Shown piece after piece: positions 8,579 to 16,378 of a DNA stretch of 64,000 bases. Both the position numbers and the translations under genes were made by a program. The notes below the pieces were generated by a model. The model saw only the letters and a program-made list of their open reading frames with translations, did not search any database and was not told where the DNA came from. The stretch comes from Pedobacter glucosidilyticus (lineage in GTDB: Bacteria; Bacteroidota; Bacteroidia; Sphingobacteriales; Sphingobacteriaceae). The stretch spans positions 62,247-126,246 of the forward strand of contig NZ_DLHN01000028.1 of the NCBI RefSeq assembly GCF_002483235.1, in the 5' to 3' direction. Positions within the stretch are counted from its first letter, which is position 1, and the number at the start of each line of letters is the position of its first letter.

Positions 8579-8720
8579 GATTTAATTTCCTCCGTTTACT
8601 AGTATATCAAAAAAGTATCCAGAATGGGATTTGAATGCAGAATCATGAAAAAATGTCTTTATACTTTGTATTTAAAAGACATAATGGCTGTTTTAGCGAA
8701 GTTTGGATGAATTTTTAGCA

Positions 8721-8748
8721 TAAAAAAAAGCGCCTTTATTGCGCTTTT
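8721..8748 (-). terminator. terminator of the pyrE-SRPBCC operon
   Basis: On the minus strand AAAAGCGC (8748-8741) pairs with GCGCTTTT (8733-8726) around AATAAAG and continues into T residues, 17 bases after the SRPBCC stop codon. Confidence 0.75.
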
Positions 8749-8764
8749 AAAATCAATTTTGAGA

Positions 8765-9160
8765 TTATCCCAGTTTATTTTTGAGTGCTTGTGTCTGGAA
8801 ATCAGCTAGTTTTTGTAGGGGACCGCTGGCAAGCATTTTCATCATCATATTTAACTCGGCAGATATAGTAAGTGTTGCCTGTGTTTGATGATCAATTTCT
8901 GATAAAGACCATACTAAGTTTAGCACAATAGGCGCTTCTTCTGCGGGCGTAATGGTTATTTTTTCGTTAACTATCCTTTCTTCAACTTTTAAAGCCAGCT
9001 TAGCCATATTTTGTATGGTAAAACGAGCTTCGTCTCGGGTTGAAGACCAATTATAAATATTTTCGGGCATCAAGAGTTGATGATTGTTTAAATCCTCAAG
9101 AAATTGATAAACTTCTGCAAAACTTTTAGTAAGTGTGGTTTTGCTTTCAAATATGGTCAT
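8765..9160 (-). CDS. SRPBCC-fold (START/polyketide cyclase-like) protein
   Basis: A 131-residue protein whose pattern (alternating beta strands, an N-terminal short helix region LTKSFAEVYQFLEDLNN and a long C-terminal helix) fits the helix-grip SRPBCC fold, which binds hydrophobic ligands in a central cavity. No catalytic motif is obvious and its ligand is unknown. It overlaps the end of pyrE by 14 bases on the same strand, so it is translated from the pyrE transcript. That link probably reflects shared expression rather than a role in pyrimidine synthesis. Confidence 0.75.
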   Translation of the reverse strand: MTIFESKTTLTKSFAEVYQFLEDLNNHQLLMPENIYNWSSTRDEARFTIQNMAKLALKVEERIVNEKITITPAEEAPIVLNLVWSLSEIDHQTQATLTISAELNMMMKMLASGPLQKLADFQTQALKNKLG

Positions 9161-9818
9161 GAGCAGTATTGGTTAATTGTTTGCCCCAAGTTGAAGGATT
9201 TTTTCTCCATTCTTCTAATAACTGTAAATCAGTTGCCGGGAAAAAATGATGCTCTGCGGCATAAGCCAATAAAGCAGAGTAGTTAGATAATGTTGCAAAA
9301 CGGCATTTTGCTTGCTGAAAATTTTCGACTGATACATCTAAACCATACGAAAATATAGCAACTAAACCTGCTACCTCATAACCTGCATCTCTTAAAGCTT
9401 GTACAGCCTGTAAGCTACTTTTACCTGTAGAAATTAAATCCTCAATCACAACCACTCTTTGACCTTCATTAATTTCGCCTTCTATCAAGCTTTGCGTACC
9501 GTGTTCTTTAGGTTTAGAGCGCACATAAATAAACGGTAAACCTAGTTCTTGCGCAACTAAAGCTCCTTGTGGTATACCGGCAGTAGCAACACCTGCAATC
9601 GCTCCAACAGAACCAAATTCTTCTTGTATCAGCTCAGAAAGTTTTTGTCTGATATAGGTTCTAATAGCCGGATAAGATAAAGTTATACGGTTATCACAGT
9701 ATATTGGTGATTTCCAACCAGAGGCCCATGTAAAAGGATTAGTAGGTTGTAATTTAATTGCTTTAATTTGCAACAAAAATTCAGCAATTTTCTGTTCGAT
9801 TTCACTTTTGTTGTACAT
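9147..9818 (-). CDS. pyrE: orotate phosphoribosyltransferase
   Basis: Converts orotate and PRPP to OMP in UMP synthesis. The 223-residue protein has the PRPP loop region VVVIEDLISTGKSS near residue 120 and an N-terminal segment FTWASGWKSPIYCDNR typical of PyrE. Its ATG (9818-9816) and the ATG of the opposite NUDIX gene share the tetramer CATG, so there is no intergenic space. The SRPBCC gene follows with an overlap. pyrD is elsewhere in the window at 48.7 kb. Confidence 0.96.
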   Translation of the reverse strand: MYNKSEIEQKIAEFLLQIKAIKLQPTNPFTWASGWKSPIYCDNRITLSYPAIRTYIRQKLSELIQEEFGSVGAIAGVATAGIPQGALVAQELGLPFIYVRSKPKEHGTQSLIEGEINEGQRVVVIEDLISTGKSSLQAVQALRDAGYEVAGLVAIFSYGLDVSVENFQQAKCRFATLSNYSALLAYAAEHHFFPATDLQLLEEWRKNPSTWGKQLTNTAHDHI

Positions 9819-10419
9819 GGCTCAAAAATACAATATTTATATAAACCAAAAGGCGTTAATTATAACTTCTATTAAACCGGATGATTCTTTGGATTATCAA
9901 ATGCTTGATGTTCAGTCTTTTGAGTTTGAAAAATTTTATAAGTCTTTATCAAAAAATCCACAATCTGTATTTTACCTCTTAACAGAGCATCCTAAAGCAG
10001 TTTTTAAGGGGGTAAAAAGTTCTTTACGCATCATTGAGGCAGCAGGTGGCTTGGTAGAAAGTAACGAGGGTAAATACCTCTTTATCAAAAGAAATGGCAG
10101 ATGGGATTTACCTAAAGGCAAGCTGGAAGAAGATGAAAGTAAAAGGGATGCTGCCGTAAGAGAAGTGGAGGAGGAGTGTGGTATTGTAGTTAAAAAACTT
10201 GGAAAAAAACTGATTAAAACTTACCACGTGTACGAAATAAAAGGCAAGCCTGTTTTAAAGGTTTCTCATTGGTATGCCATGTTAAGTAAATCAAACCAAA
10301 AGCTTATTCCGCAATTAGAAGAGGGGATTACCGAAGTGAAATGGATAGCTAAAAAAGATTGGAATTTGGTAAGAGCCAATACTTATCCTTCTATCTTGGA
10401 TGTGTTAGATATTGTTTAA
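9817..10419 (+). CDS. NUDIX hydrolase
   Basis: About 200 residues with a complete NUDIX box, GX5EX7REVEEECG, running from GKLEEDESKRDAAV into REVEEECGI at about residues 108-130. The family hydrolyses nucleoside diphosphates linked to another moiety; substrate cannot be predicted. The N-terminal 70 residues are an extra domain seen in Bacteroidota homologues. I place the start at ATG 9817; a TTG three codons upstream is possible. It diverges from pyrE with overlapping start codons, and its 3' end overlaps the convergent coaD gene by 15 bases. Confidence 0.9.
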   Translation: MAQKYNIYINQKALIITSIKPDDSLDYQMLDVQSFEFEKFYKSLSKNPQSVFYLLTEHPKAVFKGVKSSLRIIEAAGGLVESNEGKYLFIKRNGRWDLPKGKLEEDESKRDAAVREVEEECGIVVKKLGKKLIKTYHVYEIKGKPVLKVSHWYAMLSKSNQKLIPQLEEGITEVKWIAKKDWNLVRANTYPSILDVLDIV

Positions 10420-10884
10420 AGCCGGAAGAAAAGGAAGAGCTTCTGCTGGTACAAATTGGCTTACATCACCGCCATATCTTAAAATATCTCTTACAATGGT
10501 AGAGCTTATAGAAGAGTAACCAGGTTTGCTTAAAATAAATATAGATTCTATATTGGGTATTAAAGCATGATTCATTTGTGCTATAGCTTTCTCATATTCA
10601 AAATCAGACACAGTTCTAATACCTCTAATCATGTAAGAAGCACCAATCTTTTGGCAAAAATTAACAGTTAAACCCTCATAAGAAATTACTTCTATTTTAG
10701 GTTCGCTTTTAAAAACAGCTTTTAACATTTCTAATCTTTGGTTTGCGTCCATTAAAGGCTGTTTATTACTGTTTAATCCTATGCCTACATAAACTTTATC
10801 AAACAGTGAGATAGATCTTCTTAAAATATCTACATGGGCTTTTGTAATAGGATCAAAAGAACCAGGGAATAAGGCAATTTTCAT
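10405..10884 (-). CDS. coaD: phosphopantetheine adenylyltransferase
   Basis: Penultimate enzyme of coenzyme A synthesis: 4'-phosphopantetheine plus ATP gives dephospho-CoA. The 159-residue protein starts MKIALFPGSFDPITKAHVD, the nucleotidyltransferase signature (KAH replacing the more usual NGH), and carries the SSTIVRDI region near residue 128 that resembles the ISSxxVR motif. Normal length. It lies 11 bases downstream of rsmD on the same strand, the widespread rsmD-coaD pairing. Confidence 0.97.
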   Translation of the reverse strand: MKIALFPGSFDPITKAHVDILRRSISLFDKVYVGIGLNSNKQPLMDANQRLEMLKAVFKSEPKIEVISYEGLTVNFCQKIGASYMIRGIRTVSDFEYEKAIAQMNHALIPNIESIFILSKPGYSSISSTIVRDILRYGGDVSQFVPAEALPFLPALNNI

Positions 10885-10895
10885 AGTTTTAAATA

Positions 10896-11429
10896 TTAAT
10901 TTGTAAAAAAGCTAAATGCAGCATAACCATATTTTCTTACATCTGTAAAGTTAGGATGATGAGCTAAATTTTGCATACTTTGATGCTCGATAATTAAAAT
11001 TCCGCCTGGTTTTAAAAGCTGCTTGTTAAAAATAATCTTTGCTATTTCTGGGATGTTGGTTAAATCATAAGGTGGATCTGCAAAAATCAAATCAAATGTT
11101 TGGTTTTCAGTATTTAAAAACTTAAAAACATCACTTTTGATAGCTTTGATTTGGGTAAGATTTAAATCTTTACTTATCGCTTTTAGATAACCATAACAAC
11201 CAAAGTCTCTATCTACAGCAATAATTTCCTGAGCTCCTCTTGATGCAAATTCTAAAGAAATATTACCAGTTCCACTAAATAAGTCTAATATTTTTAAATC
11301 ACTAATTTCTAGCTGGTTAGTTAAAATGTTAAAAAGAGCTTCTTTAGCAATATCAGTAGTTGGTCTTACAGGTAATTTTTTTGGCGGATTTAACCTGATG
11401 CCTTTTAATGTACCTCCAATTATTCGCAT
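10896..11429 (-). CDS. rsmD: 16S rRNA (guanine(966)-N2)-methyltransferase
   Basis: SAM-dependent rRNA methyltransferase acting in 30S assembly. The 177 residues begin MRIIGGTLKGIRL and include RPTTDIAKEALFNIL, the SAM-binding LDLFSGTGNISLE near residues 70-80, and the catalytic DPPY in LIFADPPYD near 120. The gene overlaps the 3' end of the DUF3822 gene by 10 bases and is followed closely by coaD, forming a three-gene minus-strand operon. Confidence 0.95.
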   Translation of the reverse strand: MRIIGGTLKGIRLNPPKKLPVRPTTDIAKEALFNILTNQLEISDLKILDLFSGTGNISLEFASRGAQEIIAVDRDFGCYGYLKAISKDLNLTQIKAIKSDVFKFLNTENQTFDLIFADPPYDLTNIPEIAKIIFNKQLLKPGGILIIEHQSMQNLAHHPNFTDVRKYGYAAFSFFTN

Positions 11430-12226
11430 AAAGCCATGCTTAATAAAGAAAAAAAATGATGTAATGGTGCTTCCGTAAAATTTTCATCAGCAGTTATAAA
11501 GGGTATATCTTTTATCAAAGTAACATCCGTAAATAAATGAGTTATTTCATTAAAATAAACATGCCCGCTATCGATATTTCCACTCAATTTAAGAGGTGTT
11601 TCTTTGGTATTGATATGTTTCTCCTGAATTATCAACATCAAAAAATATTTGAGTTCTTCCTGATTTTTAATTTCAAAAATATTGTAAAAAAATAATTCAC
11701 CATGTTTTAGTATAAGCACTTCACCATGTTCTTTTTTAAAATTTAAAAACATTTCTGGATAAGAAGTTTCTGTATGAAGTTGTTTTGTACCCACATAAAG
11801 CGGAATAAATTGAGGGTAAAGTTTAGCATCCTGCAAATAACGATTTGCCTCTTCTATTTGTGTATGCTTAAAGGTATAAACAGCATGGATATCAGTTCTA
11901 GGAATCAATCGTTTAAAAACACTTTCCTGATAAGGATCAAAACCAATAATAGCTTTCAATTTAGCCTCTATAGCTTCGTTAAAATGTAGTTCTGGAATAA
12001 AAGTAAAAGATTTGGTCATTATAGATACTTTTACCTGTGCAAAATCTGATTTAAATAAATCATGATGGTGTGAAAAGCTATGTGACGGGTGATAGCCTAC
12101 AAGCTTTAGTGATTGATTTTGAACAATAGCGTATTGATAGCCAGTTTCATCAAGCTCTAAAACTAATTGTTGAAGATTTGAATTTTCTGGATTAAAATCG
12201 GCTGATTGAATGATGATATCTTCCAT
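11420..12226 (-). CDS. DUF3822 family protein
   Basis: A 268-residue protein starting MEDIIIQSADFNPENSN. A longer reading from 12310 adds 28 mainly hydrophobic residues but would overlap the divergent helicase gene, so I prefer the ATG at 12226. Sequence features such as IGFDPYQESVFKRLIPRTD and FLMLIIQEKHI fit what I recall of DUF3822, a Bacteroidota family proposed to have an actin-like ATPase (type IV pilus PilM-like) fold; I see no clear nucleotide motif. It precedes rsmD and coaD in an overlapping operon, a conserved neighbourhood. Role unknown. Confidence 0.75.
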   Translation of the reverse strand: MEDIIIQSADFNPENSNLQQLVLELDETGYQYAIVQNQSLKLVGYHPSHSFSHHHDLFKSDFAQVKVSIMTKSFTFIPELHFNEAIEAKLKAIIGFDPYQESVFKRLIPRTDIHAVYTFKHTQIEEANRYLQDAKLYPQFIPLYVGTKQLHTETSYPEMFLNFKKEHGEVLILKHGELFFYNIFEIKNQEELKYFLMLIIQEKHINTKETPLKLSGNIDSGHVYFNEITHLFTDVTLIKDIPFITADENFTEAPLHHFFSLLSMALCE

Positions 12227-12290
12227 GAGTAACAAAAGTAAAATTTTTAATTCATCTATGAGTTCAAAATTTTTATGAAATTTGAAGAAC

Positions 12291-13706
12291 ATGTCTATAG
12301 CCCAATCCATAAGTCAGAAATTTCCTCACGAACCTAATGAGCAGCAATTAGCTTTATTTAAATTGTTAGAAGATTTTGTGACCAGTCAACAGCCAGATAT
12401 TGCTTTACTGATAAAAGGTTACGCCGGTACAGGTAAAACTACCATCATAAGTGCATTTGTTAATGTTTTAAAAATGCAAAAAAGGCAAGTTATATTACTT
12501 GCACCAACCGGAAGGGCAGCGAAGGTGATTGCTAATTATTCAGGGCTTCAGGCATCTACCATACATCGTAAAATTTATCGTAAACGCGTTGCAGGAACTC
12601 CAGATTTAATGTTTACCCTAGCTCCAAATCTCCATAAAGACACATTTTTTGTGGTAGATGAAGCTTCTATGATTAGCGATGATAAAACTGATTTTAGCGG
12701 TAGTAGCTTGTTGGAAGATTTGATAAGTTATGTTTACAACGATAAAGGCAATAAATTAATCTTTATTGGTGATACTGCCCAATTGCCTCCGGTAAACGCT
12801 GTAGAAAGCCCAGCTTTATCAGTAGCTCATTTAAAAGCTTATTCGCTAGAAGTGATATATACAGAGCTTACAGATGTTGTAAGGCAAGCACAAAAATCAG
12901 GAATCTTATTTAATGCTACACGTATCAGAAATCAAATAAGAAAGCAAGAAAGTAATTTCCCATCGCTGATAACAACAGGGTATAAAGATGTTTATAAAAT
13001 GACGGGAGATAAAATTATTGAAGGTTTAAACTATGCGTATGATAAATACGGATTAGAGCATTGCTTAGTGGTTTGTAGATCTAATAAAAATGCCAATATG
13101 TATAATCAGCATATCAGAAACCAAATACTTTGGCGGGAAGATGAATTAACAGGCGGAGATTTAGTGATGATTGTAAAGAACAACTATTTCTGGATGCCCG
13201 AAGATAAGGGCGGTTTTATAGCCAATGGAGATATTGCAAAAATTACCAGAGTTAAGAATATCCATGATATGTATGGTTTTAGGTTTGCTGATGTTCAATT
13301 AGAAATTTTAGATAGTACGGATGAAGGTTATCAAATAGAAGCTAAAGTTTTATTAGATACCTTGTATACAGAAAGCCCTAATCTTCCTTATGAGCAGCAA
13401 AAACTGTTTTTTAATGAAGTGATGAAAGATTATGAGCATATAGCCAATAAGCGAGTTAGGATGGAAGAGTTAAAAACCAACCCTTATTATAATGCCTTAC
13501 AAATTAAGTTTGCTTATGCCGTTACTTGCCATAAAGCCCAAGGTGGACAGTGGCCTGCTGTATTTGTAGACCAAGGCTACCTAACACCAGAATTGTTAAA
13601 TACAGAACTTTTAAGATGGCTTTATACAGCCTGTACCAGAGCATCTAAAGAATTGTTTTTTGTTAATTTTATTGATGATTTTTTCAAGACTCAACCCAGT
13701 TCGTAG
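12291..13706 (+). CDS. RecD-like ATP-dependent DNA helicase (superfamily 1B)
   Basis: A 471-residue SF1 helicase. Walker A GYAGTGKT lies near residue 43, VVDEASMIS is the Walker B/DExx region near 120, IFIGDTAQLPPV is motif III, and the C-terminal AYAVTCHKAQGGQW is the UvrD/RecD motif V region. It is shorter than RecD2 (no long N-terminal HhH region) and fits the stand-alone RecD-like helicases of Bacteroidota. The likely start is ATG 12291; a TTG at 12282 is also in frame. It diverges from the DUF3822 operon and its last 23 bases overlap the convergent CHASE3 gene. Confidence 0.9.
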   Translation: MSIAQSISQKFPHEPNEQQLALFKLLEDFVTSQQPDIALLIKGYAGTGKTTIISAFVNVLKMQKRQVILLAPTGRAAKVIANYSGLQASTIHRKIYRKRVAGTPDLMFTLAPNLHKDTFFVVDEASMISDDKTDFSGSSLLEDLISYVYNDKGNKLIFIGDTAQLPPVNAVESPALSVAHLKAYSLEVIYTELTDVVRQAQKSGILFNATRIRNQIRKQESNFPSLITTGYKDVYKMTGDKIIEGLNYAYDKYGLEHCLVVCRSNKNANMYNQHIRNQILWREDELTGGDLVMIVKNNYFWMPEDKGGFIANGDIAKITRVKNIHDMYGFRFADVQLEILDSTDEGYQIEAKVLLDTLYTESPNLPYEQQKLFFNEVMKDYEHIANKRVRMEELKTNPYYNALQIKFAYAVTCHKAQGGQWPAVFVDQGYLTPELLNTELLRWLYTACTRASKELFFVNFIDDFFKTQPSS

Positions 13707-14334
13707 CTTTGTCTTCTGGCAAAATCATGGTAATAACAATTAAAATTATAAGAACTAAAATAAGGCTACATGTTAATATCAATTTAGTTTGTTCTCTGGT
13801 ATCAGTAATTATTTTCTTTTCTTTAATTTCTTGATACTTTTTATGGCTATTGATTTTCTTAATATTGTTTTCTAAACTATCAAACAAGTTGATATTGTTA
13901 TATGATTTTAGCAAAGCAATGGCCTCCTCACTTTTATTGTGCGTTTTTAATGTTATGACATGTTTTAATTGTGCACTTTTTAGATCAACCAGATATAGTA
14001 ATTGATTAATTTGTTCTTTCTCATTTTGAGATAGTTCTTTGTATGCTAATATTTTCTTAAATCTTTCTTTCTCAAAATTTATCCTAAAACTAGCTTTATA
14101 ATAGTTTTCTAAATAAGCCTTATTTTCTGTTAGCAAATAACCTCTTTTGGCAGACTCTGCATCTTTAATATTCTCTAATAAGGAATAAGAGCTCACTGTA
14201 AAATCGTACTTACTTTGTACGGATTCATAAGTTCTGCTGATTTCATCATACGACCTAAAAAGCAAGAAAATATCAAATAAGATAATACAAGCACAAATAG
14301 CAACTAACAGGTAAATGGTTTTATTCTTTTTCAT
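13684..14334 (-). CDS. CHASE3-domain membrane protein without output domain
   Basis: A 216-residue protein with a membrane segment at residues 6-27, an extracytoplasmic helical region of about 155 residues containing NIKDAESAKRGYLLTENKAY (the hallmark AE-xxRGYLLT of CHASE3 sensor domains), and a second membrane helix near 183-205 followed by about ten residues. CHASE3 domains normally sit at the front of histidine kinases or diguanylate cyclases, but here no HAMP, kinase or other output domain follows. It may work with a separate partner or be a shortened receptor. Its 3' end overlaps the convergent helicase gene by 23 bases. Confidence 0.8.
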   Translation of the reverse strand: MKKNKTIYLLVAICACIILFDIFLLFRSYDEISRTYESVQSKYDFTVSSYSLLENIKDAESAKRGYLLTENKAYLENYYKASFRINFEKERFKKILAYKELSQNEKEQINQLLYLVDLKSAQLKHVITLKTHNKSEEAIALLKSYNNINLFDSLENNIKKINSHKKYQEIKEKKIITDTREQTKLILTCSLILVLIILIVITMILPEDKATNWVES

Positions 14335-14648
14335 TTTATGCTATTAAACGATAGTGATGATGTTTTGTTTAACTTTTTAAAACATTTAATGATGTAAACT
14401 TAAACAAAACATTTTCTTCATGAAAATTTATCCATAAATACAACCTTTCTTATTTTATTGCGTAAAAAACAAAAGCGCATATATTAAATTGATTAAATTA
14501 TTTTAAATATTGGTTTGGTTTGGTTTTTAGAACGGAATGCTGTAAAAAGATTCCGTTTTATTTTTTTAAAATCCTGATGTTTCTTTTCATTAATTATCCA
14601 ATAGTCTAAACAAATCTTAATATTGCTGAGTTTAATAAGCTATAAGAG
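14335..14648. other. 314-bp intergenic region
   Basis: AT-rich gap between divergent genes. It contains a GGTTT-GGTTT direct repeat at about 14511-14525 and a terminator-like hairpin at 14531-14567 with no gene feeding into it. No ORF is supported. Confidence 0.5.
14531..14567 (+). terminator. orphan terminator-like hairpin
   Basis: AACGGAAT (14531-14538) pairs with ATTCCGTT (14550-14557) and is followed by a T-rich run. The only genes nearby point away from it, so it may end a short non-coding transcript. Confidence 0.45.
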
Positions 14649-15104
14649 ATGGATTATTTAGTAAAAGATGAAGAATTAACGATACAATACGCAGCGGGTA
14701 TGGGCGCTTGGACATATCATTTACTTATCCCTCATACGGCACATTTGAAAGGTCGTTGGGGTTCTTTAAAAGTTTCGGGTAGTATAGATGGATTTCAAAT
14801 TAGCTGTAAAAATTTATCTCCCCGAAAAAAATCAGATAAACTTTTGGCTATTAACGAAGAAATTAGAAAAGCTATTGGTAAAAACGCCGGAGATAAAGTA
14901 AAGGTGTCTTTGTATCTGGAAACCATCAAAAAAATAGAAGATTACAAACAAATATTATTAAGTTTTGAAGATGCTCAGCTCATAGAAAAATTTAAACTAT
15001 TGGACTCTAAAAAACAAGAAATGATTTTTCATGATATTTTATCACAACCTGATGAAGATAAACAGGTAGAAAAAATAATTTTTTACATCCAAAAACTTAG
15101 TTAA
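14649..15104 (+). CDS. DUF1905/YdeI-like (OmdA domain) protein
   Basis: 151 residues. The N-terminal half, with HLKGRWGSLKVSGSIDGF and KAIGKNAGDKVKVSL, matches a DUF1905 beta-barrel, and the C-terminal half looks like the helical tail of YdeI/OmpD-associated (bacteriocin-protection) proteins. The biochemical role of this family is unknown; the resistance annotation comes from other bacteria and need not apply. It stands alone between a divergent CHASE3 gene and a convergent antiporter gene. Confidence 0.65.
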   Translation: MDYLVKDEELTIQYAAGMGAWTYHLLIPHTAHLKGRWGSLKVSGSIDGFQISCKNLSPRKKSDKLLAINEEIRKAIGKNAGDKVKVSLYLETIKKIEDYKQILLSFEDAQLIEKFKLLDSKKQEMIFHDILSQPDEDKQVEKIIFYIQKLS

Positions 15105-15134
15105 ACATCATCTCAAACTAATTATGTTTGTATA

Positions 15135-16205
15135 CTAAGGGTAAATGATAAAAAATATAAAGGCAAAAAGATTCACTAAAAGTACTACTCCATAAACAAT
15201 ATTGGTTCTGCCACTACTTAACGAAAGCATGGTAATAAATACAGAGAGTCCTAGAAGAATGATAGATTTAATATCTAAGCCCAATATAATCTTCATATCA
15301 TAAATTAAGCAAACAACTGCAACACTGGGTATGGTTAAACCAATACTAGCCAATGCAGAGCCTAATGATAAATTTAAACTGGTTTGTAATTTATTTTTTC
15401 TAGCTGCAATGATGGCTGCAATGCCTTCTGGTAATAAAATAATTCCTGCAATAATAACCCCAACCAAGCTTTGCGGTAAGTTATGATGGATAACGATGCG
15501 TTCTATCGTAGGAGATAAAGTTTTTGCCAACAGTACCACAATGCCCAAGCTTACAATCAGGAATATTAAACTTAATATAAAAATGCGCTTATTAATGTTA
15601 ACCGGAGTATGCGTGTGGTTTTCATTTTCTTGTATTAAGAAGTAGTTTCTGTGCCTGCTGGTTTGTGCCATTAAAAATACTACGTAGATAACGATACAAA
15701 CTATAGAAGCAAACAAAAGTTGTGGGGTAGAATAATAGGAGCCCTGTACACTAACAGTAAATGTTGGAATAATCAGGGTAAAAACTATAATAGAAATTAT
15801 GGATACTAGGGCTATAGTAACAGAATGTTTTGAAAATGTTTGCTCATGATGTTTTAATCCACCAATAAACAAACAGAGGCCAACAATACCATTTAAAATA
15901 AGCATAGTTGCCGAGTAAACAGTGTCTCTGGCCAAAGAAACAGCCTCCTGACCGCCAGAAACCATTAAAGATATGATGATAGAAACCTCTATAACAGTGA
16001 TAGAAATGGCTAGTATGATGGTACCATAAGGTTCTCCAACCTTGTGTGCAATAATTTCAGAATGATGAACCGCAGATATTACACTTAAAATGAGCAATAA
16101 ACTAGCAATCATCTGAGTAATGGCACTATTATCTATAGCACCAGAAAAAAACAGCAACCATGCTATTGTTGGGATTAAAATAGTCCATTGTAAGAATAGT
16201 CTCAT
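15135..16205 (-). CDS. calcium/cation:proton antiporter (ChaA/CaCA family)
   Basis: A 356-residue membrane protein with about eleven helices. It contains the two alpha repeats of the cation/Ca2+ exchanger superfamily: HKVGEPYGTIILAISITVIE near residues 54-73 and PEGIAAIIAARKNKLQTSLN near 259-278, each with the acidic residue expected in the ion path. This places it with ChaA-type exchangers that extrude Ca2+, Na+ or K+ for protons at the inner membrane. Ion specificity cannot be read. A histidine-rich stretch (NENHTHTP) sits in the central loop. Confidence 0.85.
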   Translation of the reverse strand: MRLFLQWTILIPTIAWLLFFSGAIDNSAITQMIASLLLILSVISAVHHSEIIAHKVGEPYGTIILAISITVIEVSIIISLMVSGGQEAVSLARDTVYSATMLILNGIVGLCLFIGGLKHHEQTFSKHSVTIALVSIISIIVFTLIIPTFTVSVQGSYYSTPQLLFASIVCIVIYVVFLMAQTSRHRNYFLIQENENHTHTPVNINKRIFILSLIFLIVSLGIVVLLAKTLSPTIERIVIHHNLPQSLVGVIIAGIILLPEGIAAIIAARKNKLQTSLNLSLGSALASIGLTIPSVAVVCLIYDMKIILGLDIKSIILLGLSVFITMLSLSSGRTNIVYGVVLLVNLFAFIFFIIYP

Positions 16206-16308
16206 GCTTTAAAGATATAATTATTTATTTTTTTAGAAAATAGATAGTAATTCGTGATTATTACTCCTTAGCTAACTTATAAGTATAGATAGCAAAAAAA
16301 TAAACTTA

Positions 16309-16322
16309 TGATGTTAACATCA
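16309..16322. promoter_or_regulatory. perfect 14-bp palindrome upstream of the antiporter gene
   Basis: TGATGTTAACATCA is a perfect inverted repeat, 104 bases upstream of the antiporter ATG and 57 bases after the end of the transporter gene behind it. It is a candidate operator; the regulator is unknown. Confidence 0.3.
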
Positions 16323-16378
16323 GATATAATCTTTGGTTTTTTATAGCTAAATAATTGGTAATATAATTTAGATTTAAG

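Noticed and set aside
12227..12310. 28-residue N-terminal extension of the DUF3822 protein
   Set aside because: It would overlap the divergent helicase start; the internal ATG at 12226 fits the family start better.
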